From NCBI RefSeq assembly GCF_001642475.1, contig NW_019174072.1, positions 1-64,000 on the forward strand: DNA of 64,000 nt, given 5' to 3'. Source of the DNA: Fonsecaea monophora. Its lineage: Eukaryota; Ascomycota; Eurotiomycetes; Chaetothyriales; Herpotrichiellaceae. Positions 34,301 through 44,171 of this stretch are shown here, piece after piece (position 1 is the first letter of the stretch; every line of letters starts with the position of its first letter). A program made the translations under genes and the position numbers. The notes beneath the pieces are model-generated. The model ran no database searches and had not been told where the DNA came from. It saw only the letters and a program-made list of their open reading frames with translations.

Positions 34301-34732
34301 AACCCCTCTCCAATGACACGAGCATTCGAAATGTTCATCGTAGTGAAACGGCCCTCCGCTGCGGCGGGAACCGCCTGCACCCGCGACCCTGCCAGCCTCT
34401 GCCAGCCTGGGGAGATCTCGGATCGCGAGCAATTATTGAGCAACAAGAAGCGAACACAAGAGACGTGGAGGCGTTCAGCGGTGAGGCTAGCGGCACCGAG
34501 CAGCAAACAGTAAACGAAAAGACTTTGTCTGAGCCGTTGGAAATCTCTCCCGGAAGACCCAGTAAATGGTTTCCCCCCTCCCAGAACGGGTGTCTGGTGG
34601 ATGTCTGAACGGGTGGTGGTATAAGGGGGGTCGGTCGGCCTCTTGGAGCAAAGGGGGATCCGGGATATAGTTTCTTTTTAGTTTGCATGCTACCCACATG
34701 TTGCCCACATGGCCAGCGGTGATAGCGTGCAT

Positions 34733-34754
34733 AGAGAGAGAGAGAGAGAGAGAG
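34733..34754. repeat. GA dinucleotide microsatellite
   Basis: About eleven AG/GA dinucleotides in a row. Confidence 0.9.
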
Positions 34755-35449
34755 GGAGATCGAGGCGGGCCAAATGCGGCCAAACTCCCTTTTTTTCAAC
34801 ACATCCTATCTGGGCACCTCCTCGTCAAACCCATTTAGGGGAACAATCGACAAGGTACGAGGTACCGAGCACAGTATATTATTTCCATCTCGCTTACTTT
34901 ACGAGAAGAAAACATTAAACATCCAAGGAATAGAAGCAACGCATCGATATCGATCGGGTACGAGGTACTCACCTCCGTGTGCTTGTGTATTCATTCTCCC
35001 ACCCCAGCGCCCAGATTCATAGATGGTCGCGCTGAAAGAGATCCCAAGGTCTCCCAAGATGCTTTATTATTCTTACTGTGAAGTTGAACCCTCTCCACCC
35101 ACTCTCAACCGTGCACTTGTGCTAATGCTGATACCGGTGGCCGTGCCGGTGCCGGTGCCGCTGTTCTGGGACCTTGGACATCGTCAACCCTTGAGCCCCA
35201 AGCCGTGCTCGTGGTCCTGGTGCTGGGTCCCCTTTTCCATTTATTATTGGCTGTTTCGGGGATCCGATCAATTAATTAATTAGTGAACCTTCGCCCTTCC
35301 CTTTTTCTCTCTTCGCTTTTGTCTGTGTGTCTGTCCGCTTTCTTTAGATATCGACATAATGTGTTATGTACACTCCAGTACCCAAGGAGAATATAGAAGG
35401 GATGGGGGTGATGAGAAGAGTTTCGTCCCGGTTCGTCACAAATGTACTT

Positions 35450-35575
35450 GGTAGATACCCACCTACATACCTACATGGCATACATGCAGAACGTAGATAC
35501 ATAATGCATATGCATTCTTCTACGGGGTACCCATGTGTACATATACATGTACATACCCTTCTACGTACCTGAAAA
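35450..35575. repeat. TACATACC/ATGTACAT-rich patch
   Basis: Dense short words TACCTACATACC, ATACATGC, TGCATATGCA and TGTACATATACATGTACATACC-like sequence, several of them palindromic. Likely decayed simple repeat; the order is irregular, so not a clean tandem array. Confidence 0.6.
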
Positions 35576-36072
35576 CTATCCTACGCAGGCGTCCAAAGGG
35601 ATGGATATGGTGCATGCTGCATTCGGTCGATTTCCTGCTTCCCTCCCCTCTCCTGTTTGCACCTAATCAAACAGCATCTCAATCAAAACCACTTCCCCGA
35701 GGTACACGGTTAGAGACACGGAAAGATAAAATCGCATAATGAATCTTCCACGTTCAACATTCTTTCTGTGCTTTGCTCAAATCTATGGAGAGTTTTGGCC
35801 GCCCCCATTCTATCTATCTCCGGATGCCGCCCTCGGTTTTGATACATGGTGCCTGGTGTGAAGTCGGAACGTGCAGATCGATACGCTAACAAAAAACCAC
35901 AAAATCTCCACCCCAACTGGCTTAAACACTCACCAGCAAGATCGTCAGCAATGGCTTCCTGTGCTAGATAGCCGAGTATTGCTGGCTGGTAGTCTTGGAG
36001 AGTATTCGCTCTTGACCCAAAACCCCTTGCATGCTCGTATTAAAACACAGAGAGGTGTCATTGGAACCAAGT

Positions 36073-37574
36073 TTAACCAGTCACCTTGAAGATCGACTCT
36101 GCCAATCTCTTGACGTTGTCGGTGGTAATGCCCGCCACGGAGATACGTCCATCCTTGGTCGCGTACACAGAGTGCTCTTTGGCCAACTTATCCATCTGCT
36201 CGGCCGTCAGGCCGGTGTAGGCAAACATGCCAATCTAGAAGCATAACTGTCAGTGTCCGAGCTCTCATTTATATCAGTGGGTTAGAGCTATCTTCTCTTG
36301 GCTCCGCGGACGGCTGAGACGTACCTGATTCGTGATGTGATCCCAGTTATGCTTGCTTCCCAGCGACTCGAGGTTTTTCTTCAACAGAGCCCTCATCTCA
36401 ATAATCCGGTCTGCCATGCCTTTGACCTCACCTAGCCACTGCTTGTTCAGCCCCGCATCGTTCAGAATCTCACTGGCAATCCTGGCTCCATGGACCGGCG
36501 GGTTGGAATACAGCGGACGCACGAGGATCTTGATCTGGCTCTCGACCCGCTTCTTCTCCTCGGCGCTGTCGCACACGATGCTGAAGGCGCCCACACGTTC
36601 ACCGTATAGACCCATGTTCTTGGCGAAAGACTGTGACAGACAGAGACCGAAGCCTTGCTCAATGAACAGGCGCACGGCGTATGCGTCCTTGTTGGTGTCA
36701 CCGCTCGCAAACCCCTGGTAGGCCATGTCAAAGAATGGGTAGTGTGACTTCTCCTTCATGACTTTGGCGATCTGCTGCCATTGTTCCTCGGTCGGGTCGA
36801 TGCCGGTGGGGTTGTGTGCGCAGGCATGCAAGAGAACGAGTGAGCCGGTGGGGAAAGACTTGAGGTCCGCGAGCATGCCGTCAAAGTCCAAGCCGATTGT
36901 GTCCTTGTTGTAGTACTTGTACTGCTTAACTTCGAGTCCCGAGTCGGAAAAGACGGCTTTGTGGTTCGCCCACGAAGGGCTGGGGATGTAGATTGTCTTT
37001 GCGCCCGGGTAGAAGCGTTCGAGGAAAGCACCGCCTATTCTCAGCGCTCCAGTGCCGGAGATGGACTGAGTTATGGCGATGCGGTCTTCCTGGATTGGTT
37101 TGGAGTTGGGTCCGTAGGCAAGCAGCGCTGCGGCCTTGGTGAACGAGGGCACACCGGTGATTCCTGCGTATTCTTTGTCGAGGGAGGAGGAGACGACTTT
37201 CTGTTCGGCAGTGCGCACGCTCGGGAGGACGTAGGGTTTGCCTTTATCATCGCCTGCAAGAGAAACACAAACATCAGTACGGCTCGTGAGGATGGGTGGC
37301 ATTTTCTATTGGAGGAGGAAAAGGCCAATGATTCATCCCAGGGTATGCGTTCCGGCTCTGGTGCTCACTCACGATATGCGCCAACACCCAGGTTGATCTT
37401 CTCAGGGAAGCTATCCTTCTTGAACGCCTCGGTGATGCCCAAGATGGCATCAGGAGGTCCTTCCTTGACGTTTGCCCATGTCGATGCGTTCGCGATGCGG
37501 ATTGCCTGCGTGGCGGTCGCAGCCTGCTGGCGCAGAGCTGAGCGAGCGACTGCAGGTCGAAGGGTGGAGAGCAT
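36073..37574 (-). CDS. Aspartate aminotransferase, mitochondrial
   Basis: A PLP enzyme that interconverts aspartate + 2-oxoglutarate and oxaloacetate + glutamate; part of the malate-aspartate shuttle. Three exons: 37574-37373, 37253-36325 and 36234-36073, giving 430 aa, the family length. Seen: an N-terminus rich in Arg, Ala and Ser without acids (MLSTLRPAVARSALRQQ), a typical matrix targeting peptide; INLGVGAYRDDKGKPYVLP across junction 1; the active-site region HACAHNPTGIDP; and the Schiff-base Lys279 in SQSFAKNMGLYGERVG. The last exon begins IGMFAYTGL and ends ESIFKVTG. Introns have donors GTGAGT and GTACGT. A start 18 codons further upstream (37628) is not ATG-supported by conservation. 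The targeting peptide points to the mitochondrial isoform. Confidence 0.95.
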
Positions 37575-38301
37575 TGTTGAGAGGGCCAACAGAAGTGAAG
37601 CTAGAGATGGATATCTGATATGGTACACGCAAGGACAGGTTGTAGAAAAGTCTATTTCAGAGCAAAAGCCAGCTCAAGTCGAAGCTCGTTCGGTTTAAGG
37701 TGGTCGTGTGGATGGTACAGTGACTTCAGGGGACTTGAGTCAACAAAAGGACAGCAGAGACACTTTATCCGTCTCGATCTAGATCTGCCAAGAATTAATA
37801 GAGATGAGAGATGAAGGCGTTGAGGACCTTTGATGATGAATGATGGATGAGGTGGTGGAATTAACTCTTGTCTGCTCTGGTTCACTTCTTCGAGTTCGAC
37901 TGTCTCTGAAATTGCTTCTCCAAAAAAATTTCGTAACGCTTTTGCTTTTCCGTTTCGGTACCTGGAACTGATGCTTGGGGGAAGGGCGTGTTCCAGGAGG
38001 CCAGGGAGGTACAGGCGAGCCACTACGTACGTGTTAGGCGGGGATCGGGTTGAGCGCAGCCAATAAACAGAGTTGGTTCTAGGGGCTTGCAGCCACCGGA
38101 ACAGCTACAGGTATAAGCTCCGGCCACCCGCTGCCAGTGCCAGGTGCCACTGGATGCTGCCTCCAAACTTCCCCAAGGCCGGAATTCCTTTCTACCCTGT
38201 CACGTGCCCGTCACCTCCTCATAGCAACCAAAGCCCGTCTCGTTACAAGAAACCGTAGCCTTGTCAAGAATCCGCACAAGCCACAACACACAAAACTGAT
38301 A
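37575..38301. promoter_or_regulatory. Intergenic region upstream of the aminotransferase
   Basis: Promoter side of the minus-strand aminotransferase and 3' side of the minus-strand SNU66. No other gene seen. A small inverted stretch around 38090-38170 is rich in GCCAGTGCC-type words. Confidence 0.55.
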
Positions 38302-40302
38302 TTAGGCCAGCCTTACGCCAGCAACCTTGTTCTTCTTGCCCATAGTTCCCTGCGCATTGCTCATTCCAGTGGCCTTGCTACTGTCTAGAACGCTGGCTGC
38401 TTCGCGCTTCTTCTCCTCGGCAATTTTCTTGAGGTGTTTCTCCGTCTTCAACTTCCCGCTACCCTTGCCGTGGAATTGATGGCTCAGGTGTTTGAAAGCT
38501 TCTTTCTGGTTCATGATACGGCCGTCGTCGTCCACATACTTGATCTGCACGTCAGGCTTGTATTCCCGGTTAAAGGTGGCGGCAGCCTGAATGGAAGATT
38601 GGTGCTCTCGATGGGTGTTTTGCCAGCGGGCATGCTCTTCTCGTTCTTTGACAGACATACCCGTCAGTTTACCCGATTGACGGTCCCTCTCGCGCTGCAT
38701 TCGTGCCTTTTGTTCATTTTCATGCTCGCGCAAGCGCGCTTCGATGATGAATTTTTGCCGATCTTTGTACAAAGAATTCTTGTTGGGTGCATCACTCTCC
38801 TTGAGAAGGCCACGTTGTCGGAGAAGACTGAGGGCGGCTCCCATACCTTGATCGAGTGTCTTTTCCTCCTCAAGACCCGTGTGCGGCACTTCTGGCGTCA
38901 CAGTTGAGCGCTCGCGCTTGATGCGGTCCAGGAGCTCTTCTTCGTTGTCGATTCCATTATAAGCCTCGCCCATTTGGTGGTCTTCGTCTTCATCTTTCAA
39001 CTGCCGAGTAGGGCTCTCTGATTCGGCCTTCTCAATGGACTTCTTCACACCTCGTTCAAGCTGCTCATCCCTTGGCCGGGAAGATAAATTGTCCAGGAAG
39101 ACGGTGGTGTCGTCGAGCACGAGGCCACCATTCGTGTCTCCAGTTTCAGGCTCTTCGTTCTGTTCTTGTTTCAGCAGCTTGACGATGTCTTCAGCCTTTC
39201 TTTTCTGCTTCTTCAGTACTGCAGTCCTGGTTCTCGCAAGGGCACTCGCAAGATCTTCGTCGTCATCAAAGTGGTCTCCAGCAGTTCGCGCCCTTGGGGC
39301 GGAGGCGGTGCCAGCAGAGTCAACCTGCATAGAATCACCATTGCTATTGTTTTGTGGAACGACGACGTCATCATCTTCATCCACAAGCTTCTGGCGTTTT
39401 GACTTCTTCTTTTCCTTCTTGGGCTTCTTGATCTTGATCTCCAAATAGTCCGAAACAGGCTCTGCCTTGAGAACGTCCAAGCTGACGGTATTCTTGAGTT
39501 TCTCGCCGATCTGCTGGCGTTTGGCCTCGCGTTCTTCGATAGTGGCACCCTGACCATCCAAGGTGAATGCTTTCCGCTTCTTATCGTCGTACTGAGCTAG
39601 TAGTCCTTTTTCAGAGTCGTCGTTAACATCGTAGACCTTTCGCTTCTTGAGATTCAATTTTTCCTGGACCTTTTCTCTGGCAATAAGGTCCGCATTCTCC
39701 AGCACATCTTCCTGCTCACTGTCATCGCCTTTACCGATCTCCGTGTCCTTCAGCGTCAAGATCTGCTCTCCTAAGCCTTCGTCGAAGTCGCCAATTTCGT
39801 GCGCGACCTGCACGCCAGCAAGATCTTTGGAGGTATACTCGACAGCGGCGTCTCTCTCGCGCTCTGCCAGCTCACGTGCTAATCGCTCGGCACGTTCGCG
39901 CTCGATCTTGGACTGCCGTTTCTTCTGGCCCTTCAACCAAGCCTTCGTGTCAAGTTCTGCCTCATCATCGAGATCCCCCAGACCCTTGCCCTCGAGCTTC
40001 TTGTTCCTGGCCTCGGCATCCCTCTGTCTTTGGATCTCCCGTTTCCTTTGTTCACGGAGCGCACGCCTCTTTTCTTCCTCGCGCAACTGGTTCCAGTTTT
40101 CGTACCCGGCGGCTTCCCGGGTCTCTAGGGTAGACGCGGGGTCGTCATCTTGGTCGCTGTCGGAGTCTTGGTCTCTTCTTTTGGATTCTTTGAATGTTGG
40201 TCCTTCAGATGATTGTGGAGGTTGTCCACTTACGCTCAACAGAGGCAGACCCAGGGTCTTTCTGAGCTTGTTCATCTGCTCAATATCCGCAGCGGCCGCC
40301 AT
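38302..40302 (-). CDS. SNU66: U4/U6.U5 tri-snRNP protein Snu66/SART1
   Basis: Snu66 (SART1 in animals) is a tri-snRNP component needed for spliceosome activation. A single exon codes for 666 aa from the ATG at 40302 (MAAAADIEQMNKLRKTLG). The frame runs further upstream to another ATG (40407), but the added 35 residues are hydrophobic and the conserved start is the internal one. Seen: the SART1-type motif MNKLRKTLGLPLL, WNQLREEEKRRALREQRKRE, long charged helices throughout, KDLAGVQVAHEIGDFDEG, then GRIMNQKEAFKHLSHQFHGK near the C-terminus, the best conserved patch of the family. Many KKEKKKSKRQK-type nuclear signals. Together with SDE2 11 kb away it is one of two splicing genes in the window. 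Confidence 0.92.
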   Translation of the reverse strand: MAAAADIEQMNKLRKTLGLPLLSVSGQPPQSSEGPTFKESKRRDQDSDSDQDDDPASTLETREAAGYENWNQLREEEKRRALREQRKREIQRQRDAEARNKKLEGKGLGDLDDEAELDTKAWLKGQKKRQSKIERERAERLARELAERERDAAVEYTSKDLAGVQVAHEIGDFDEGLGEQILTLKDTEIGKGDDSEQEDVLENADLIAREKVQEKLNLKKRKVYDVNDDSEKGLLAQYDDKKRKAFTLDGQGATIEEREAKRQQIGEKLKNTVSLDVLKAEPVSDYLEIKIKKPKKEKKKSKRQKLVDEDDDVVVPQNNSNGDSMQVDSAGTASAPRARTAGDHFDDDEDLASALARTRTAVLKKQKRKAEDIVKLLKQEQNEEPETGDTNGGLVLDDTTVFLDNLSSRPRDEQLERGVKKSIEKAESESPTRQLKDEDEDHQMGEAYNGIDNEEELLDRIKRERSTVTPEVPHTGLEEEKTLDQGMGAALSLLRQRGLLKESDAPNKNSLYKDRQKFIIEARLREHENEQKARMQRERDRQSGKLTGMSVKEREEHARWQNTHREHQSSIQAAATFNREYKPDVQIKYVDDDGRIMNQKEAFKHLSHQFHGKGSGKLKTEKHLKKIAEEKKREAASVLDSSKATGMSNAQGTMGKKNKVAGVRLA

Positions 40303-41162
40303 TTTGGGAGACGCTGCTTGAACTGCCAACAGAAATACTAACGAGGACAGCAGGTAGGCAGCGGGTGGTAGGATGATAACAGCGCAGACAACAGGCAAAA
40401 CCCTCATCGGGCTGCGGAGGTTATCGACTAGGCACTACTCACTAAACCATATTTGTACTAGCGTTATTTAAATCTTGGCAAGAATTTCTCGAGGCCCTAT
40501 TTCATTTCAACCGTTTGTTTTCCTTCCATCCCTTCTTTTCTTTTTCCTTTCATACCAAAAAGTTCTGTGTCGCAAACGTTCCCTTCCTAACCGTCTCGGC
40601 GGTTCAGTCCAAGGTTGCAGCGTTTTGCGACGTTCTCGACGAAATACTGCGGAGCCATTAACAGCACCCCCATTAATGTCTATTTTCCCCGTCGACAGAA
40701 CTGAGAGAAACCACCGAATCCTTTTGCCCACCCTTCGCGGGAGGGCCAGTCTACCCTTGAGCTCGGTCCTTGGGACAGAGGGCCCTTGAGATCCTCGCGA
40801 TCTCGGGTTCTCCCGAACGGGGAGCCTTGTCAGCTCGGTAGACTGAGGTAGTAGGGGAGACGTCTTATTCCCAAGCGTGGTGTATTTGAGCCTCGTCGAG
40901 GCATGATCACCGGGCAAAACCAAGACTATTGTCTACATTCCAACATTGAAGATATATGAATCCCAAAAGTTATAGAATTTCCCGAGAGTCGTGCTTCGAG
41001 GACTCGATGCTGATGTGCTGCAGAGTGCCGCTCGATTGTTCCGCAGCCTTTATTATCTTCGTCTATAACCAGTCTAAAGTGATCCAGTGCAATGCAGTAC
41101 ATGATGCTGTGCAACCGTCACCGCTTAAACAGCAGGAGAGATCAATATACCCAAGCAGAGCT
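40303..41162. promoter_or_regulatory. Intergenic region upstream of SNU66
   Basis: Promoter of SNU66 (minus) and 3' side of AIM32 (minus). On the plus strand it has a T/C-rich run at 40500-40555, equal to an A/G-rich run upstream of SNU66. Short palindromic words such as CTCGCGATCTCGGG occur at 40792-40805, not enough to call an RNA gene. Confidence 0.5.
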
Positions 41163-42371
41163 TTACCAACTCGTCACTCCCCTCTCCCGATCGAATCCCC
41201 CCCTCAATTGCCTCTGCGGCTTGACAACCTTACCCTGCAACACCGTATACCGCACTATGTTTTCACAATCTTCCGGCCTCACTCTCGCGAGCCAGATGAG
41301 TTGAACCGCCTCTTTCTCCAATTTCTCTCCGTCCACGTCCACATCATCTCCTCCCACCTCTTTCTTCCGTCCTTGTCTTCGATAGATCATCACATTGGCA
41401 GAGTATTTGTGGCCGCCGACGTGACTGATGAAATATATCCCGACACCACCGGGTCGGTCGTCGTGGAGGTCACGATAGAGGCCCATGGGGCGCAGAATGC
41501 GTTCAAATTCTCTGCGGAGGAGCGGCGCGGACTGGCCACAGCGGGCATCGCGGGTCTTTTGGCTGCACATGAGGATTAGATAGGAATGAGGTATAGGGCG
41601 GATTCTAAAGGACGAGGAGACTGATAGCGGTATTGGCGCCGGGTCAAGTGTGTTGTCCTGGGACGTCTGCTGTTGTTCCTCCTGCTGTGAGCTGTTTTGA
41701 TGTGGCGCTTCGGCACCCTCTCCAATCTGCAAACCAGATACATCCACAACGTCTTCACGCTCTTGTTGCTCTCCTGCGCGTGACGGCACATGGTCATGCC
41801 CATTGACCTCGGCTCTTTTCGCGCCGCCAACAGGCGTGTCGTTTCTGGCACTCTTGTCCACCACCTCTTTCATCAGGGCGGCCGCTTGACTCGGCCTGAC
41901 CTTCTCGATCATGACCCAACTAGGTAGTAGCATGCAATCACTCGTGCCGGGCTCCTCGCCAGCATCGTGACACTCCTCCCCAGAAGGGAAATTGCTCGCG
42001 CTCAGCATGACCCGGCCGCGCTTCCCGCTCAGGTCCAAGCCGACCCTGCCGACGGCCTGCATGACGGAGCCCTTTTCGTCGGTGACATCGCGGACCCAGT
42101 CGGACTTGCCCGTGCCGACGAGGAGGTGGACGTTGAAGCCCTTGACGTGGCCGAAGAGTCGGTCGCTCTCGTCGACGGAGAACTTGGCCGGGTAGTGCAC
42201 GGTGCACGAGGTGCAGTCGTGCAGGCACTCCTGGCCGTCGACGGCCGGGTCGGTCGCGGGGAACAGGTCGGCCTCGGTCTTTGCGGTGGTGAAGCCGTCG
42301 CGCGTCGGGAGGTGTGAGTGTGATGACGAGGGCGTGAGGAACGTCTTGACGTTGCGGAGTAGCGACGACAT
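41163..42371 (-). CDS. AIM32: Aim32-like thioredoxin-like ferredoxin protein
   Basis: Aim32 is a mitochondrial thioredoxin-like [2Fe-2S] protein of the sucrase/ferredoxin-like family; in yeast it acts in redox quality control of matrix and intermembrane-space proteins. One exon, 402 aa, from the ATG at 42371 (MSSLLRNVKTFL); the frame upstream begins with GTG only. Seen: the first cysteine cluster CLHDCTSCTVHYP, DRLFGHVKGFNVHLLVGTGK, the second cluster in MCSQKTRDARCGQSAP, and the His-containing GIYFISHVGGHKYSANVMIY. The N-terminal 20 residues are basic and Ser-rich, suitable for mitochondrial targeting. A disordered, Gln/Glu-rich insert lies around residues 190-245. The 5' half of the ORF is distinctly GC-rich, the insert is not. 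Confidence 0.85.
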   Translation of the reverse strand: MSSLLRNVKTFLTPSSSHSHLPTRDGFTTAKTEADLFPATDPAVDGQECLHDCTSCTVHYPAKFSVDESDRLFGHVKGFNVHLLVGTGKSDWVRDVTDEKGSVMQAVGRVGLDLSGKRGRVMLSASNFPSGEECHDAGEEPGTSDCMLLPSWVMIEKVRPSQAAALMKEVVDKSARNDTPVGGAKRAEVNGHDHVPSRAGEQQEREDVVDVSGLQIGEGAEAPHQNSSQQEEQQQTSQDNTLDPAPIPLSVSSSFRIRPIPHSYLILMCSQKTRDARCGQSAPLLRREFERILRPMGLYRDLHDDRPGGVGIYFISHVGGHKYSANVMIYRRQGRKKEVGGDDVDVDGEKLEKEAVQLIWLARVRPEDCENIVRYTVLQGKVVKPQRQLRGGFDRERGVTSW

Positions 42372-42861
42372 GCCGACCACCAGTGGAAGGGAGGATGGGC
42401 GGACTTGGAGAAGGGGAGGTTCCGGTTGGAGGATCTAGCGGCGGTCGAGGAGGGAGTATGTGTCTCTCAGCTGTTGTTGTGCTTGTTCCCGTCCCTCGTA
42501 GAGCAGAAGGAGGAGGAGGACATGGATCGGTCGATTGATCTGGTCGAGTCGTGGAAGAAAAGTCCTCCTCGCTAGAGGCTGAAGGGTGGAGGGAAGTTTG
42601 GGGGGTTGTTTTTCCTTCGTCCCTTTTCTTCTCGTCTAGAAAAGTAACAATACCCTTATATTATTTTTGTACCGACGATCCCTCAATGACGAATACACGG
42701 CACGGCCTGGCCTACCCGCCTGCCTTCCTGCGTGCCAGGGCCTTTTGACAAAACAAATTTCCCCACAATCCCGACGGAGGAGAAAAAAGTATGTGTGATT
42801 ATCTTATCAATCAGACACGGAATGTGTTCCGGCGGGGAGCGTGCGTGCGTGGCAGGGGGGG

Positions 42862-42879
42862 TTGATTGATTGATTGATT
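42862..42879. repeat. TGAT tetramer microsatellite
   Basis: About four and a half copies of TGAT, in the promoter region of AIM32. Confidence 0.85.
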
Positions 42880-43428
42880 ATTTGCTGTCGTACCGCGCGT
42901 ACTCTGGGCCGATCACCCGACACCGACCGACCGAGCGAGTACCTGGATGGATGAAGGAGCGAAGTGTGTTGGGTGCTTAGAGGAGAGGAGAGAAGAGCAT
43001 AGGTCAATGTCAAGAGAGTAAAGTGATAAGCTGAAGGTGAAGAGGGGGGATGAGAAAGCTAGGTCGTAGCTGTCCAAGGTATAGTAATAGGTGCCCAGAT
43101 AATGTCTAACCAGGTACTCGAGCCTCTCTGTCTCCCTCTCTCTCTGACTGCAGCACTCTCCTTATGTCTTTATATCCCAGGCACCAGGCAGAAACAGACC
43201 AGATCACATCACCTCATCTCTGTCAATCTCGGCCATAAGAGCCTCCTCCCCTTCTGATCCTCGGTGATGGCGATGGTAAATGGTCGGTCCTCTCTCTTCT
43301 CTCGACCGAATCGATCGCTTTTGACCGAGCCTTGCCTTGTACTTATCCACGCATATACGCATACATGTACGAGCATGCCCACGCAATCTATCGTTCTGAT
43401 GTTCTAGTCCTACGACCCGCATGTTACG

Positions 43429-43462
43429 TCTGCAATCTGCATGCAATCTGCAATCTGCAACC
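43429..43462. repeat. TGCAATC heptamer repeat
   Basis: Three TGCAATC units and partial copies, interrupted once by TGCA. Confidence 0.8.
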
Positions 43463-44171
43463 TCTAGTGCACCACCCAGAGCACCTTAACCCTGTGATGC
43501 TGGTGTCCTACTGCCGCCGCCGACTTCCTGGGGAACCTCCCCTTCGATCAATGCCGCACCTCACGCATCACGCTGCAAGACGTTCCACTTGGGATTAGAC
43601 GTGCATGACCTTCTTACTTCTTTTATTCACTTACCTAGACCTGCTAGGTACCTGAGGTATATCCTTAAGGGGATAGAATATCTCAAAAAGGAAGACTTGG
43701 GAGAGAGTTGAGACAACCCCCCAATGAAAAGAAATCAGCACACACACCGAGTACATACACACATTTTCATTCAGGCTTCGCTTATCTGAAATCCATCCGC
43801 ACAAGGCTCCCCCCAGAAACCAAACAAGTTGGCACACAGAAAAACCCCGAACAACACGCAACGAAAAACCTCTTCCTCCTTTTTCCACGCCCCTGAAACC
43901 TCGTCGTCGAGGAAAACAGGTCGGGGTATCGTTTTGAAAAGACCAGGTCGCTCCCTTGCAAAACACAAAAACACCCTTGTTCTTCACTACCTCGAGTTGA
44001 TCATCCCAATGGGGTGTCAAAATCCATTCCATACCACCTTGTTCTCCATTCTCTGGCTACTAGAGCTCGAAGCCTCCGGACATGTGAGTCCATCCATTCT
44101 GACCATCCGCTGCTCTGCTCTGCTCTGCTTACCCGGCGCTGCTCTTTCGTGTCCGCACATCCAACACGCAT

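Larger units (their letters stand above)
31378..36072. other. 4.7 kb gene-free region
   Basis: This is the longest stretch without a supportable gene. No ORF on either strand has a recognisable domain; the longest (32145-32657 +, 33798-34217 -) look like chance frames. It holds the YPD1 promoter at the left end and the 3' side of the aspartate aminotransferase gene at the right end. It contains a GA dinucleotide array (34733-34754), GCCGGT repeats near 35140-35160, AATTAATTAATTAG at 35268-35281, and a TACATACC/TACATGTA-rich patch at 35450-35570. A noncoding transcript or a lost gene is possible but not shown. Confidence 0.5.
42372..44171. other. 1.8 kb intergenic region
   Basis: Promoter of AIM32 and 3' side of the DOCK gene. 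I searched it in all frames for the missing DHR-2 domain of the DOCK gene and saw none. It has a TGAT array (42862-42879), a CT-rich run near 43126-43148, TGCAATC repeats (43429-43462) and a CCTAG/CTAGG patch at 43630-43655. Confidence 0.55.

Noticed and set aside
36961..37698. 245-codon plus-strand frame over the aminotransferase
   Set aside because: Antisense shadow that runs through an intron and the start of the aminotransferase gene.
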